Of a stretch of DNA of 64,000 nucleotides, positions 9,116 to 18,119 are shown piece after piece; the first letter of the stretch is position 1; each line of letters begins with the position of its first letter. Made by a program: the position numbers and the translations under genes. The stretch is from Alginatibacterium sediminis. Its GTDB lineage: Bacteria > Pseudomonadota > Gammaproteobacteria > Enterobacterales > Celerinatantimonadaceae. The stretch is taken from NCBI RefSeq assembly GCF_003610775.1, contig NZ_RAQO01000006.1, positions 62,001 through 126,000 on the forward strand, in the 5' to 3' direction. The notes under the pieces were generated by a model, which saw only the letters and a list, made by a program, of their open reading frames with translations, had not been told where the DNA came from and searched no databases.

Positions 9116-9758
9116 TTTGGAGCTAAAGCCTCTCGTCATTATTGGTGGGGGAGGCCACGCAAGTGTTCTAGTTGACATTTTATTATCTCAACAGAGAACT
9201 ATAATCGCTATTATTTCTCCAGAAAAAAATGGCGAGCGAAGTATTTTCGAAGAATTCAAGCGTTTATCAAATGATATAGATATACATTCGTACGATTGCA
9301 AAGAAGTCAATCTTGTTAATGGTATCGGTATGTTACCCAAAAATTTACTAAGACGTAGAGTAAACCAATATTATCTGTCACTTGGGTATCAGTTCGAGAC
9401 GGTAGTTGCGGACAATGCATATGTTTCTCCCTTCGCTAGAATAGATAAAGGGGCACAAATACTTTCAGGCGCTATTATACAGACTGGTGCGGTAGTCGGA
9501 GCTCACACCATTGCTAACACTGGGAGCATAGTTGAGCATGATTGTGTTGTTGGAGATTACAATCATATTGGACCTCGAGCGACTTTGTGTGGGCAAGTTT
9601 TGACTGAAGAAAATGTTTTCGTTGGTGCTGGCGCAACAGTCATCCAAAGCGTTTGTCTTGCACAAAACTGTGTAATTGGAGCAGGAGCTACAATAGTGAG
9701 AAACATAAATAGGGACGTTGTAGCATTTTCGTCAAATAGTCATATAGAGAAAAGTTGA
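9108..9758 (+). CDS. legH: LegH/PglD-like N-acetyltransferase
   Basis: This 216-residue protein has a PglD-type N-terminal Rossmann-like domain (VIIGGGGHASVLVDIL) and a C-terminal left-handed beta-helix of hexapeptide repeats from about residue 100. The helix contains the catalytic-type His in NTGSIVEHDCVVGDYNHIGP. The family acetylates the C4 amine of UDP- or GDP-bound bacillosamine-type sugars. The start is an unusual TTG at 9108 overlapping the legI stop. A GGTGAG site lies about 8 bases upstream, and a TTG at 9117 is the only close alternative. Its place between LegI and PtmE is as in other legionaminic loci. Confidence 0.82.
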   Translation: MSNLELKPLVIIGGGGHASVLVDILLSQQRTIIAIISPEKNGERSIFEEFKRLSNDIDIHSYDCKEVNLVNGIGMLPKNLLRRRVNQYYLSLGYQFETVVADNAYVSPFARIDKGAQILSGAIIQTGAVVGAHTIANTGSIVEHDCVVGDYNHIGPRATLCGQVLTEENVFVGAGATVIQSVCLAQNCVIGAGATIVRNINRDVVAFSSNSHIEKS

Positions 9759-9764
9759 TCATTA

Positions 9765-10826
9765 ATGATAAATAGTTGGGAAAACGCAATTTTACCACCG
9801 TCAGCTACCATAAAGGACGCATTGTTGATTATTGATTCCGAAGCGTTAAGGGTGGCATTAATTGTTGACGAAATTGGTCACTTAAAGGGAGTCGTTACTG
9901 ATGGAGACATACGCCGTGCATTGCTTAGTGATAAAGGCCTAAATACGAATGTTGAAGATGTGATGAATTCCTCTCCAGTTATCGCATCCGTTGGCACACA
10001 ACGTGATGTTCTAATCGAGAAAATGAATCGGCTTGATTTGCTATTTATCCCTTTGTTGGATGGGAAGGTTCTAGTTGGTTTGGAAACTTTGCATGGTGCT
10101 CTGAACGATCGTCCAAACTATCAGAACCCCGTTTTCATTATGGCGGGTGGTTTCGGTACTCGATTAAAACCGTTAACAGATACATGTCCGAAACCAATGT
10201 TAGTCATAGGTGACAAGCCTATTCTTGAAACCGTGCTTCTTCGATTCATTGAAGCAGGTTTTGTTAACTTTTATATTTCTACTCATTATATGCCCGACCA
10301 GATTAAGAGTTATTTTGGTGATGGGGCTAGCTTCGGTGTGAAAATTGCCTATGTCCATGAAGATAAACCGTTGGGTACAGGAGGCGCTCTAGGACTACTG
10401 CCGAAAGACTTGCCCAAGAATCTTCCTCTTATAATGATGAACGGCGATGTACTTACAAAAGTTGATTTTCGTCGTCTGTTGGACTTCCATAATGAAAATA
10501 AACCTGATGCAACTATGTGTGTCCGAGAATATGAATATCAAATTCCTTATGGTGTTGTAACTGGTGTCGCCAGTAAAGTCAAAAGTATGGTTGAGAAGCC
10601 GATTCAGCGCTTTTTCGTAAACGCTGGAATTTATGTAGTCTCTCCTCGGGTAATTAGATCTGTTCCTGAAAATCACTCTATTGATATGCCAACGTTACTT
10701 GAAAAGCATATGGTTGAACGCGAAAATATTCTTATGTTTCCAATCCATGAGTATTGGCTTGATATCGGTCGTATGGATGACTTCAATCGTGCCCAAAATG
10801 ACATTCAAACTTTGGGTCTAGGTTGA
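9765..10826 (+). CDS. ptmE: PtmE-like sugar-1-phosphate guanylyltransferase with CBS domains
   Basis: The 353-residue protein has two CBS motifs at about residues 10-115 (VALIVDEIGHLKGVVTDGDIRRALL is the clearest part). A nucleotidyltransferase domain follows, starting VFIMAGGFGTRLKPLT near 126 with LMMNGDVLTKVDF near 222. This architecture is that of Campylobacter PtmE, which makes the GDP-glucosamine feeding the GDP-linked legionaminic acid route. The GDP specificity here is inferred from architecture and gene order, not from residues. It follows legH by 6 bases and overlaps the next gene in a TGATG junction. Confidence 0.83.
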   Translation: MINSWENAILPPSATIKDALLIIDSEALRVALIVDEIGHLKGVVTDGDIRRALLSDKGLNTNVEDVMNSSPVIASVGTQRDVLIEKMNRLDLLFIPLLDGKVLVGLETLHGALNDRPNYQNPVFIMAGGFGTRLKPLTDTCPKPMLVIGDKPILETVLLRFIEAGFVNFYISTHYMPDQIKSYFGDGASFGVKIAYVHEDKPLGTGGALGLLPKDLPKNLPLIMMNGDVLTKVDFRRLLDFHNENKPDATMCVREYEYQIPYGVVTGVASKVKSMVEKPIQRFFVNAGIYVVSPRVIRSVPENHSIDMPTLLEKHMVERENILMFPIHEYWLDIGRMDDFNRAQNDIQTLGLG

Positions 10827-11797
10827 TGAAAAGAGTTGCTGTTGTTGGATTAGGAAATATTGCTATCCGCCATCGACGTAATCTTAAGCAGCTGTTTCCA
10901 TCCTCGAAATTGTATGCGATGTCTGCTAGCGGTAGATTGCCTGTTGAGATTGTTTGCAATTGCGATCAGGTAGTCTCAAGTATTGATGAGCTCATCGTTG
11001 AACAAATTGAGCTAGTAATCGTTGCGTCTCCTGCTCCTTTCCATGCTAGGCATGCAATTAAATTGATTGAAGCTGGCATACCAACACTGATCGAAAAACC
11101 GGTCACAACCTCTGTTTGCGATGCGAAACGCATTCAAAGTGCTATTAACAAATATCGTACTCCTGTAGCAGTTGGTTATTGTTTGAGATACTTGCCGTCA
11201 GCTCAAAAGCTAAGAAAGCTACTCCAACAGCAAACGATTGGGGTAGTTTACAATGCATTTGTCGAAATTGGTCAGTACTTGCCCCAGTGGCGTCCGAATA
11301 AAGACTATCGAGATTGTGTCTCCGCTAGACAGAGCTTAGGGGGGGGCGCGTTGTACGAATTGAGTCATGAGCTAGACTATACGCAGTGGTTACTTGGGCC
11401 CTTACGCTTTCAACATGCAACTCTGCGCTCTTCACAAGAATTGGGATTGGAAGTTGAAGATATTGCAGACATCATTGCGATTGGCAAAAATAATGAAGTT
11501 GCGACTATACACTTAGACTTTCTGCAACAAAAAGCCCATCGAAAGTGCAGCTTTATAGGTAGCGAAGGTAGAATTGACTGGGATCTTATTCAAAATCAAC
11601 TTGTTTTAACCACTGCAGCAGAAGTAAAGACGATATATCATGATCCTGAATGGGATAAAAATAAAATGTACTTAGCAATGGTGACCGACTTTGTAAAACA
11701 AATCCAAGGAAACGGACATAACTGCGTTCTAGTTGAAGAGGCCAATGCTACGGTGTTTTTGATCGATGAAATTAAGAGCAAAGCAGTATATTTATAG
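10826..11797 (+). CDS. ptmF: Gfo/Idh/MocA-family oxidoreductase at the PtmF position
   Basis: The 323-residue protein has an N-terminal NAD(P)-binding motif (VAVVGLGNIAIRHRRNL), VIVASPAPFHARHA near residue 68, the family EKP motif (LIEKPVTT near 90) and GGGALYELSHELDY near 172. These define the Gfo/Idh/MocA group. The ATG at 10826 is preferred because it overlaps the ptmE stop; a TTG one codon earlier is also open. It lies between PtmE and the CMP-sugar synthetase, where Campylobacter has ptmF. I assign the name by position. The biochemical step is not established here. Confidence 0.72.
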   Translation: MKRVAVVGLGNIAIRHRRNLKQLFPSSKLYAMSASGRLPVEIVCNCDQVVSSIDELIVEQIELVIVASPAPFHARHAIKLIEAGIPTLIEKPVTTSVCDAKRIQSAINKYRTPVAVGYCLRYLPSAQKLRKLLQQQTIGVVYNAFVEIGQYLPQWRPNKDYRDCVSARQSLGGGALYELSHELDYTQWLLGPLRFQHATLRSSQELGLEVEDIADIIAIGKNNEVATIHLDFLQQKAHRKCSFIGSEGRIDWDLIQNQLVLTTAAEVKTIYHDPEWDKNKMYLAMVTDFVKQIQGNGHNCVLVEEANATVFLIDEIKSKAVYL

Positions 11798-11806
11798 AGA
11801 ATACTA

Positions 11807-12499
11807 ATGAAAAACTATGCGTTTATTTTTGCTCGCGGAGGTTCGAAAGGTCTCCCTGGGAAGAACATTAAACCTTTGGCAGGAAAACCTTTAATTCGAT
11901 ATTCAATTGATACCGCACTCAATTCGCCTTCAATCGATAGAGTATTTGTCTCAACTGACGATTTTGATATCGCGAAAGTAGCAAACGACGCTGGCGTTGT
12001 TGTTATCGATAGACCTTCCGAACTTGCAACAGATACAAGCCCTGAATGGCTATCATGGCGTCATGCTATCGAGTGGGTCAATGAGCACTATGGGACATTT
12101 GATGGCTTTGTTAGCCTACCAGCCACCAGTCCGCTCCGTAGCGTTGAAGATGTGGAAAGTGCTATTTCAAGGCTCAAGGTTGTCGATGCAGATATTTGCA
12201 TTTCGATTTCGCCTGCTAGTCGAAGCCCATATTTTAACATGGTGAAATACCTGGGCGAAGATTTGGTTGAACTAGTTAATAGTCCTGTTTCGGACATTAT
12301 TCGTCGGCAAGATGCTCCGAAGGTTTTTGACATAACGACAGTAATTTACGTAATTAGTCCGAATTTTGTGCTAAATCGATACGGATTATTCTCGGGTAAG
12401 GTTACTAGCATAGAAGTTCCTAAAGAACGAGCTGTGGATATTGATGACATATATGATTTTAAATTGGCCGAAGCAATTTTACAGGCAAACGAAGAATGA
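11807..12499 (+). CDS. legF: LegF/NeuA-type CMP-nonulosonic acid cytidylyltransferase
   Basis: This 230-residue enzyme activates the nonulosonic acid with CTP. The N-terminal FIFARGGSKGLPGKNIKPL is the CMP-NeuAc synthetase signature. FVSTDDFDIAKVA near residue 47 and FVSLPATSPLRSVEDV near 103 follow. DIDDIYDFKLAE near the C-terminus carries the conserved metal-binding acidic residues. It completes the route begun by LegB. It overlaps the following SDR gene by 4 bases (ATGA). Confidence 0.88.
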   Translation: MKNYAFIFARGGSKGLPGKNIKPLAGKPLIRYSIDTALNSPSIDRVFVSTDDFDIAKVANDAGVVVIDRPSELATDTSPEWLSWRHAIEWVNEHYGTFDGFVSLPATSPLRSVEDVESAISRLKVVDADICISISPASRSPYFNMVKYLGEDLVELVNSPVSDIIRRQDAPKVFDITTVIYVISPNFVLNRYGLFSGKVTSIEVPKERAVDIDDIYDFKLAEAILQANEE

Positions 12500-13266
12500 A
12501 CAATTTACTGAGTGCACAAAAAGTGTTGGTCTTGGGAGCCGGAGGGTTTCTAGGTAGTAAAATAACTAAAAAAGCTTTAGAGCAGGGCGCGCAAGTTATC
12601 GCGGTTGATTTAAAAATAGAGGATTTACAGGTTAGACTGCACCGACAGGGAATTGATCTCGATGATTCTAATGTGTCCTTGTTCGAGTTGGATGTTACTT
12701 CTGAACAAGCAGTGAAATCATTTTTCCATACTCAAAGCGGGATAACAGCTGCTGTAAATTGTACCTACCCTCGTAATAAGTCCTACGGAACCCATTTTCT
12801 CGATGTAACTCTCGAAAGTTTCAATGAAAATTTGGCTTTGCATTTAGGTAGTGCGTTTCTAGTAACGCAACAATGTGCTGCTTATTTCACTCGTAATCAA
12901 CAAGCTTTTTCCTTAGTCAATATTTCATCTATTTATGGCGTGGTTGCACCTAAATTTGAGATTTATCAGAATACATCGATGACAACTCCAGTAGAGTATG
13001 CCGCTATTAAGTCAGCTATATTACATCTCAACAAATATGTCGCACGCTATATCAATGACAGCCGTTTTCGTGTCAATAGTGTTAGTCCTGGCGGGATTTT
13101 GGATAATCAACCAGAGCCATTCTTAGAGGCTTACAAATCTAATACCAATGGAACTGGGATGTTAGATGTGGACGATGTTGTTGGACCAGTGCTTTATCTA
13201 ATTAGTCCGCAATCTCTTTTTGTTACTGGTCAAAACCTAATTATTGATGATGGTTTTTGCTTGTAA
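12496..13266 (+). CDS. ptmA: PtmA-like short-chain dehydrogenase
   Basis: The 256-residue classical SDR has a VLVLGAGGFLGSKI cofactor loop, LVNISSIYGVVAPKF near residue 136 with the catalytic Ser, YAAIKSA (YxxxK) near 172, and NSVSPGGILDNQPE near 192. The C-terminus VTGQNLIIDDGFCL is typical of ketoacyl-reductase-like SDRs. Campylobacter loci also place ptmA directly after the CMP-legionaminic acid synthetase gene. Its step is uncertain. It could act early on a sugar precursor or modify the nonulosonic acid. Confidence 0.78.
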   Translation: MNNLLSAQKVLVLGAGGFLGSKITKKALEQGAQVIAVDLKIEDLQVRLHRQGIDLDDSNVSLFELDVTSEQAVKSFFHTQSGITAAVNCTYPRNKSYGTHFLDVTLESFNENLALHLGSAFLVTQQCAAYFTRNQQAFSLVNISSIYGVVAPKFEIYQNTSMTTPVEYAAIKSAILHLNKYVARYINDSRFRVNSVSPGGILDNQPEPFLEAYKSNTNGTGMLDVDDVVGPVLYLISPQSLFVTGQNLIIDDGFCL

Positions 13267-13334
13267 GTTATCGAATGAACGGTTGATAAATACAAAAGTT
13301 ATTCATTTCAGACTAATGGAATTCAGGAAATTCA

Positions 13335-14318
13335 ATGCAAACAAATATCCTAATTGTTGGAGCTGGGCAGCTTGGAAGTAGGCATTTACAAGCCCTAGCT
13401 AGCCTCAACGAAAGTTTTGACATATATGTAGTTGATCCGAGTACTGCATCTCTGAGTACTGCGGAACAAAGATACTTAGAAGTTAAACATGAGCATTCCC
13501 CAATTGTCCACTATGAGCAAACCATTCATAGTTTAAGTATTAAGACTTTTAAAGTGGCTATAATCGCGAGCAATGCTGATATTAGGTTCGAAATTATTCG
13601 CACGATTTCTGAGCAGTTGGAACTAGAGTTTCTACTACTTGAAAAAGTTTTATTTCAGTCGACTGAGCAGTTAATAAATGCTCAGGAAATAATTTCAAAA
13701 GCGGGTATTACAACATGGGTAAATTGTCCGCGAAGATTGTTTACTGCATATCAACAACTTGCTCTGAGATATCAAGGATGTAGCAGTATTTCCATTGAAG
13801 TCGATGGCTCGAATTGGGGACTTGCCTGCAACGCGATTCATTTTCTTGATTTGTGGCATCAATTCGCTGGTTTTACTAGTTACCAGATTGACTATGAACC
13901 AGATACTAAAGTAGTTAGCAGTAAAAGACCTGGGTATCAAGAACTTGTAGGTAGCCTCAATGCATCTTCAAACGACGGTAAGCACCGCTTGAAGTTGACG
14001 TGTAATTTAACAGAAGATAAAGTACCGTCGTTATCGATTAAAGCCTGTTTTGATGAACAAGTAGTAGAGTTTTTAGAAAGTGAAGGTCAAATTAGATGGT
14101 TAGATGAGTGCGGGGAAATTGAGAGTACAATCCCGTTGCAAATCTTGTATCAGAGCCAAACTACCGACAAAGTCGTTCTTTCAATGATTGAAACTGGACG
14201 ATGCCAATTAACAACTTTGACAGACTCCGCAATGCTCCATAGAGAGTTTTTAGATAAAACGTGTAAACAATTCACAAGTCAAACTGGTATTGAGCATAAG
14301 ATCGCTCCAATTACGTGA
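13335..14318 (+). CDS. Gfo/Idh-like NAD-binding protein, divergent
   Basis: The 327-residue protein has an N-terminal Rossmann motif (ILIVGAGQLGSRHLQAL) and IIASNADIRFEIIRTI near residue 75. At the usual EKP motif it reads LLEKVLFQS, and the middle domain keeps CPRRLF near 132 and NAIHFLDLWHQF near 163. It therefore looks like a Gfo/Idh relative that has lost the Pro of EKP. It follows ptmA after 68 bases and precedes a second, more normal member. Substrate and activity are unknown. Confidence 0.6.
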   Translation: MQTNILIVGAGQLGSRHLQALASLNESFDIYVVDPSTASLSTAEQRYLEVKHEHSPIVHYEQTIHSLSIKTFKVAIIASNADIRFEIIRTISEQLELEFLLLEKVLFQSTEQLINAQEIISKAGITTWVNCPRRLFTAYQQLALRYQGCSSISIEVDGSNWGLACNAIHFLDLWHQFAGFTSYQIDYEPDTKVVSSKRPGYQELVGSLNASSNDGKHRLKLTCNLTEDKVPSLSIKACFDEQVVEFLESEGQIRWLDECGEIESTIPLQILYQSQTTDKVVLSMIETGRCQLTTLTDSAMLHREFLDKTCKQFTSQTGIEHKIAPIT

Positions 14319-14325
14319 GGATATA

Positions 14326-15267
14326 ATGATTTTATTAATTGGTGCCGGTCCAATGGCGCAAGAGTACGCAAAAGTACTACAAGCACAAAAGCAGAGCTTT
14401 AGAGTTATCGGTCGAAGTCAAGCTTCTGCTGATGAGTTTGAACTTGCCTCCGGGCAAACAGTGTATGTTGGAGGCTTAAAAAACTTTTGCAATAGCAATG
14501 AATTAGCTAATTACTCCAAAGCGATAGTAACCACTGGTGTTGAACAACTCGCAGAAACTACTCGGTTATTGATCGAGAACGGAGTTAAGCAACTTCTGAT
14601 TGAAAAGCCTGGCGGAATCGATGCCAAACAGATTGATGCGCTCACCTCGTTTGCTCAAGAGCATGCTGCTGAGGTTTTCGTAGCTTATAACCGTCGCTTT
14701 TACGCTTCTGTGCAAAAGGCTATAGAGATTATTGAACAAGACGGCGGAGTTCAAAGCTTTAACTTTGAATTAACAGAGTGGGGTCATGTCATAGCTGGTA
14801 TCCCGAAAGCCGAAGGGGTTAAAGAAAACTGGTTCATGGGAAATACCACTCATGTTGTAGATTTAGCATTTTTTTTAGGTGGATTCCCAAAACAACTGAG
14901 CAGTTTTACTACGGGTTGTACTCCCTGGCATTCACGATCATCGAATTTTGCGGGGGCAGGAATTTCAGACAGTGGAGCCTTATTTGCTTACCACGGTAAT
15001 TGGGGGGCTCCAGGAAGATGGAGTGTAGAAATATTGACGAGCCAGCATCGACTGATTTTCCGCCCTATGGAGCAGTTGCAAATTCAGAGTATTGGAAGTG
15101 TTGCGCAAGAATTTACTAAAATTGATGATCAAATAGACAAAGATTATAAGGCGGGTTTATACAAGCAAGTTGAATCATTTTTGCGAAATGAGAAGCAAAA
15201 TCTATGTACCTTAGCCGCGCAAAATGAGAATGCGAAAGTGTACAGCAAAATTGCTGGTTATTCGTAG
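14326..15267 (+). CDS. Gfo/Idh/MocA-like oxidoreductase
   Basis: The ATG at 14326 is chosen because GAGG lies 5 bases upstream; an in-frame start 36 bases earlier lies inside the previous gene and lacks such a site. The 313-residue protein begins MILLIGAGPMAQEYAKVL. It has the family motif LLIEKPGGIDA near residue 92, YNRRFYASV near 118 and NTTHVVDLAFFLGG near 172. These fit an NAD(P)-dependent sugar oxidoreductase or dehydrogenase. It ends one base into the GTG start of ddhD, so it may be translated together with the dideoxyhexose module. Confidence 0.68.
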   Translation: MILLIGAGPMAQEYAKVLQAQKQSFRVIGRSQASADEFELASGQTVYVGGLKNFCNSNELANYSKAIVTTGVEQLAETTRLLIENGVKQLLIEKPGGIDAKQIDALTSFAQEHAAEVFVAYNRRFYASVQKAIEIIEQDGGVQSFNFELTEWGHVIAGIPKAEGVKENWFMGNTTHVVDLAFFLGGFPKQLSSFTTGCTPWHSRSSNFAGAGISDSGALFAYHGNWGAPGRWSVEILTSQHRLIFRPMEQLQIQSIGSVAQEFTKIDDQIDKDYKAGLYKQVESFLRNEKQNLCTLAAQNENAKVYSKIAGYS

Positions 15268-16241
15268 TGTACAACGTTCGAATCGAACCCGCAGGGATTA
15301 TGTATAACTCAGAAGCAAATTTACTTGAAGATGCATTAACTCAAAATATTAGCTTGGAGCATAGCTGTAAGACCGGCGATTGTGGTGTTTGTAAATGTGA
15401 AGTGTTATCTGGTTCGGTCATGAATGAAAACAGACAAGTTGTAACACAGGGACATGTTCTCGCATGCCAATCGAAAGCGCTATCGAATGTGGTTGTCAGT
15501 GCAAATTATTACCCTGAACTAGATGCGCTGAGAAAGCAAACAGTACCTTGCAAGGTTTCTAAAGTTACTTATCTTACAAAAGATATTGTAGCTCTCAAGT
15601 TTAGGCTCCCACCATCGTCAAATTTTAATTATCTCCCTGGTCAGTATGTTGATTTAAGTTTTAAGGGAGTTGTTCGTAGTTATTCAATCGCGAATGCTAA
15701 AAATGCGACAAAGGAACTAGAGTTTCATATACGACGAGTTCATTCCGGAAAGATGTCGAATCTTATTTTTGAGAACGTTAAAACCGATCAATTAATGCGC
15801 TTAGAAGGTCCGAAAGGTACCTTTTTTGTCAGAGAAGGTGAAAAACCTTTATTGTTCTTAGCCACCGGTACTGGGATAGCACCAATCAAGGCGATGGTAG
15901 AAAAGCTAGTGGCAACTGCGGATCCTAGAGAAATATATATTTTTTGGGGAATGCGCTACGCTAACGAAATTTATGATGAATATTTTCAGATTCTCTCGAA
16001 GCAATTAAAACAGCTTCATTTTTTCAGCGTGACTTCGCAAGAAGAGAATGAAAATGGTTACTCAGGTTACGTTCAAGATATTGTTTGTAAACATTTTGAT
16101 TCGTTGGAACGATTTGATGTTTATGCCTGCGGTTCATTAAAAATGATTGATGATGCGCGAGAGAAGTTTTATGTAAAATGTCTAAAGCACAAAGCATTTC
16201 ATTCAGATGCGTTTTTACCTGCGAAACAATTACAGACTTAG
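15267..16241 (+). CDS. ddhD: CDP-6-deoxy-3,4-glucoseen reductase (E3, AscD/DdhD/RfbI)
   Basis: This 324-residue iron-sulfur flavoprotein passes electrons from NADH through FAD and a [2Fe-2S] cluster to the RfbH dehydratase. The plant-type ferredoxin cysteines are in CKTGDCGVCKCEVLSG near residue 34, with the fourth in LACQS near 70. A FAD domain (YLPGQYVDLSF, RSYSIAN) follows near 125-145. The NAD domain (FLATGTGIAPIKAMVEKL) starts near 202. Translation appears to begin at a GTG that overlaps the previous TAG. It leads the four-gene CDP-3,6-dideoxyhexose core. Confidence 0.86.
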   Translation: MYNVRIEPAGIMYNSEANLLEDALTQNISLEHSCKTGDCGVCKCEVLSGSVMNENRQVVTQGHVLACQSKALSNVVVSANYYPELDALRKQTVPCKVSKVTYLTKDIVALKFRLPPSSNFNYLPGQYVDLSFKGVVRSYSIANAKNATKELEFHIRRVHSGKMSNLIFENVKTDQLMRLEGPKGTFFVREGEKPLLFLATGTGIAPIKAMVEKLVATADPREIYIFWGMRYANEIYDEYFQILSKQLKQLHFFSVTSQEENENGYSGYVQDIVCKHFDSLERFDVYACGSLKMIDDAREKFYVKCLKHKAFHSDAFLPAKQLQT

Positions 16242-16253
16242 CTGGAGATATTA

Positions 16254-17027
16254 ATGAAAGCAGTAATCCTTGCTGGCGGACTAGGTACTAGACTTAGCGA
16301 AGAAACCACAGTCAAGCCTAAACCGATGGTTGAGATTGGTGGTAAACCAATTTTATGGCACATCATGAAGCAATATTCCTCACATGGAATTACTGATTTC
16401 ATCATCTGCTGTGGTTACAAAGGGTATATTATCAAGGAGTACTTCGCTAATTACTTTCTGCATATGTCGGATGTAACATTCGACATGAAGCAAAATGAGA
16501 TGAAAGTACATCAAAAGCGCGCGGAGCCTTGGACTGTTACTTTGGTCGATACTGGAGAGAAGTCCATGACCGGAGGCAGGCTAAAGCGCGTAGCTAATTA
16601 CCTTGAAGGTGAAGAAGCATTTTGTTTTACCTACGGTGATGGTGTGAGCGATATTGATATAGCCGCGACGATTGCATTTCACAAGTCTCATGGGAAAGAA
16701 GCTACTTTAACTGCCACTTATCCTCCTGGGCGTTTTGGCGCCTTAGACATTCGGTCGGGTCAAGTCCATAGCTTTAAAGAAAAACCGAAAGGTGACGGTG
16801 CAATGATTAACGGTGGCTTTTTTGTGTTGTCGCCAAAAGTCTTGCGATACATCGATGATGATAGTAGTACTTGGGAACAGTACCCTCTTAATCAACTTGC
16901 AGAAAGTGGGGAATTAATGGCTTATGAGCATCACGGATTCTGGCAACCGATGGATACTCTTCGAGACAAAATATACTTAGAAGAGCTTTGGCAGCAGGGT
17001 AATGCGCCATGGAAAACGTGGATATAA
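16254..17027 (+). CDS. rfbF: Glucose-1-phosphate cytidylyltransferase RfbF/DdhA
   Basis: The 257-residue enzyme joins CTP and glucose-1-phosphate to give CDP-glucose. The nucleotidyltransferase signature [16 protein letters not shown] opens the protein, followed by [28 protein letters not shown] near residue 126 and YPPGRFGAL near 153. RfbF length is normally about 257, as here. GGAG lies 5 bases before the ATG. Glucose-1-phosphate could come from the pgm or glgP products encoded later in this window. Confidence 0.92.
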   Translation: MKAVILAGGLGTRLSEETTVKPKPMVEIGGKPILWHIMKQYSSHGITDFIICCGYKGYIIKEYFANYFLHMSDVTFDMKQNEMKVHQKRAEPWTVTLVDTGEKSMTGGRLKRVANYLEGEEAFCFTYGDGVSDIDIAATIAFHKSHGKEATLTATYPPGRFGALDIRSGQVHSFKEKPKGDGAMINGGFFVLSPKVLRYIDDDSSTWEQYPLNQLAESGELMAYEHHGFWQPMDTLRDKIYLEELWQQGNAPWKTWI

Positions 17028-18116
17028 ATGATGGATGCAAGTTTTTGGAAAGGAAAAAAAGTTTTTCTGACTGGGCACTCCGGCTTTAAAGGCAGCTGGT
17101 TATCGCTATGGCTTAAAGAAATGGGAGCAATAGTCAAAGGCTATTCACTATCAGCCCCAACCAGTCCTAGTTTATTTGAAATTGCGAACATTGCCGCTGA
17201 CATGGATAGTGTTGAAGGAGATATTCGAGATTTCGATCATCTTCTTAAAGAATTTCATATTTTCAGACCAGAAATTGTATTTCATATGGCGGCGCAGCCC
17301 TTAGTCCGATTATCATATGATGACCCGATAGAGACTTACTCAACAAATGTCATGGGTACGGTCCATTTACTCGAAGTGATAAGACAGGTAGGCGGCGTTA
17401 AGGCAATCGTAAATATAACGTCTGATAAGTGTTACGAGAATCGAGAGTGGGCGTGGGGCTACCGTGAAAACGAACCTATGGGAGGGTATGACCCCTATAG
17501 CAATAGTAAAGGGTGTGCAGAACTCGTTGCAGCTTCCTTTCGACAATCGTTTTTTAACGCAAGTGAACACGCACAACATGGTTGTGCCTTAGCTTCAGTT
17601 CGAGCGGGTAATGTTATTGGCGGGGGAGACTGGGCTGCTGATAGATTGATTCCAGATATGTTAAAAGCATTTTCGGGCCAAAAGCCAGTAGAAATACGAA
17701 GCCCTAATGCCATACGGCCATGGCAGCACGTATTAGAACCTCTTTCTGGTTATATCACCATCGCCGAAAAGCTGTATATTTTGGGGCCTGATTTTGCTGA
17801 AGGATGGAACTTTGGACCTAAAGACGATGATGCAAAGTCGGTCGAGTGGATTGTTGAAAAACTAGCATCGATTTGGGGGAAAGGAGCTCAGTGGTGTTTA
17901 AGTGATGGTGAACACCCTCACGAAGCCCACTACTTAAAGCTAGATTGTTCGAAAGCAAATATGCGCTTGAACTGGCAGCCTGTTTGGGACTTAAGTACAA
18001 CATTAGAGAAAATTGTAAACTGGCAAAAAGCGTGGCTTGAAAACCAAGACATGAACCAATATACGATTTGTGAAATTAAAGATTACATGGCCGCAAGAGC
18101 TAAGAGTAGGAAGTAA
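17028..18116 (+). CDS. rfbG: CDP-glucose 4,6-dehydratase RfbG/DdhB
   Basis: This 362-residue extended SDR enzyme converts CDP-glucose to CDP-4-keto-6-deoxyglucose. It shows VFLTGHSGFKGSWLSLWL at the N-terminus, FHMAAQPLVRLSYDDP near residue 85, NITSDKCYENREWAWGY near 125 and YDPYSNSKGCAELV near 149 with the YxxxK pair. RPWQHVLEPLSGY near 225 is also diagnostic of RfbG. It starts directly after the rfbF stop and is followed by rfbH after 3 bases. Confidence 0.92.
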   Translation: MMDASFWKGKKVFLTGHSGFKGSWLSLWLKEMGAIVKGYSLSAPTSPSLFEIANIAADMDSVEGDIRDFDHLLKEFHIFRPEIVFHMAAQPLVRLSYDDPIETYSTNVMGTVHLLEVIRQVGGVKAIVNITSDKCYENREWAWGYRENEPMGGYDPYSNSKGCAELVAASFRQSFFNASEHAQHGCALASVRAGNVIGGGDWAADRLIPDMLKAFSGQKPVEIRSPNAIRPWQHVLEPLSGYITIAEKLYILGPDFAEGWNFGPKDDDAKSVEWIVEKLASIWGKGAQWCLSDGEHPHEAHYLKLDCSKANMRLNWQPVWDLSTTLEKIVNWQKAWLENQDMNQYTICEIKDYMAARAKSRK

Positions 18117-18119
18117 ATA

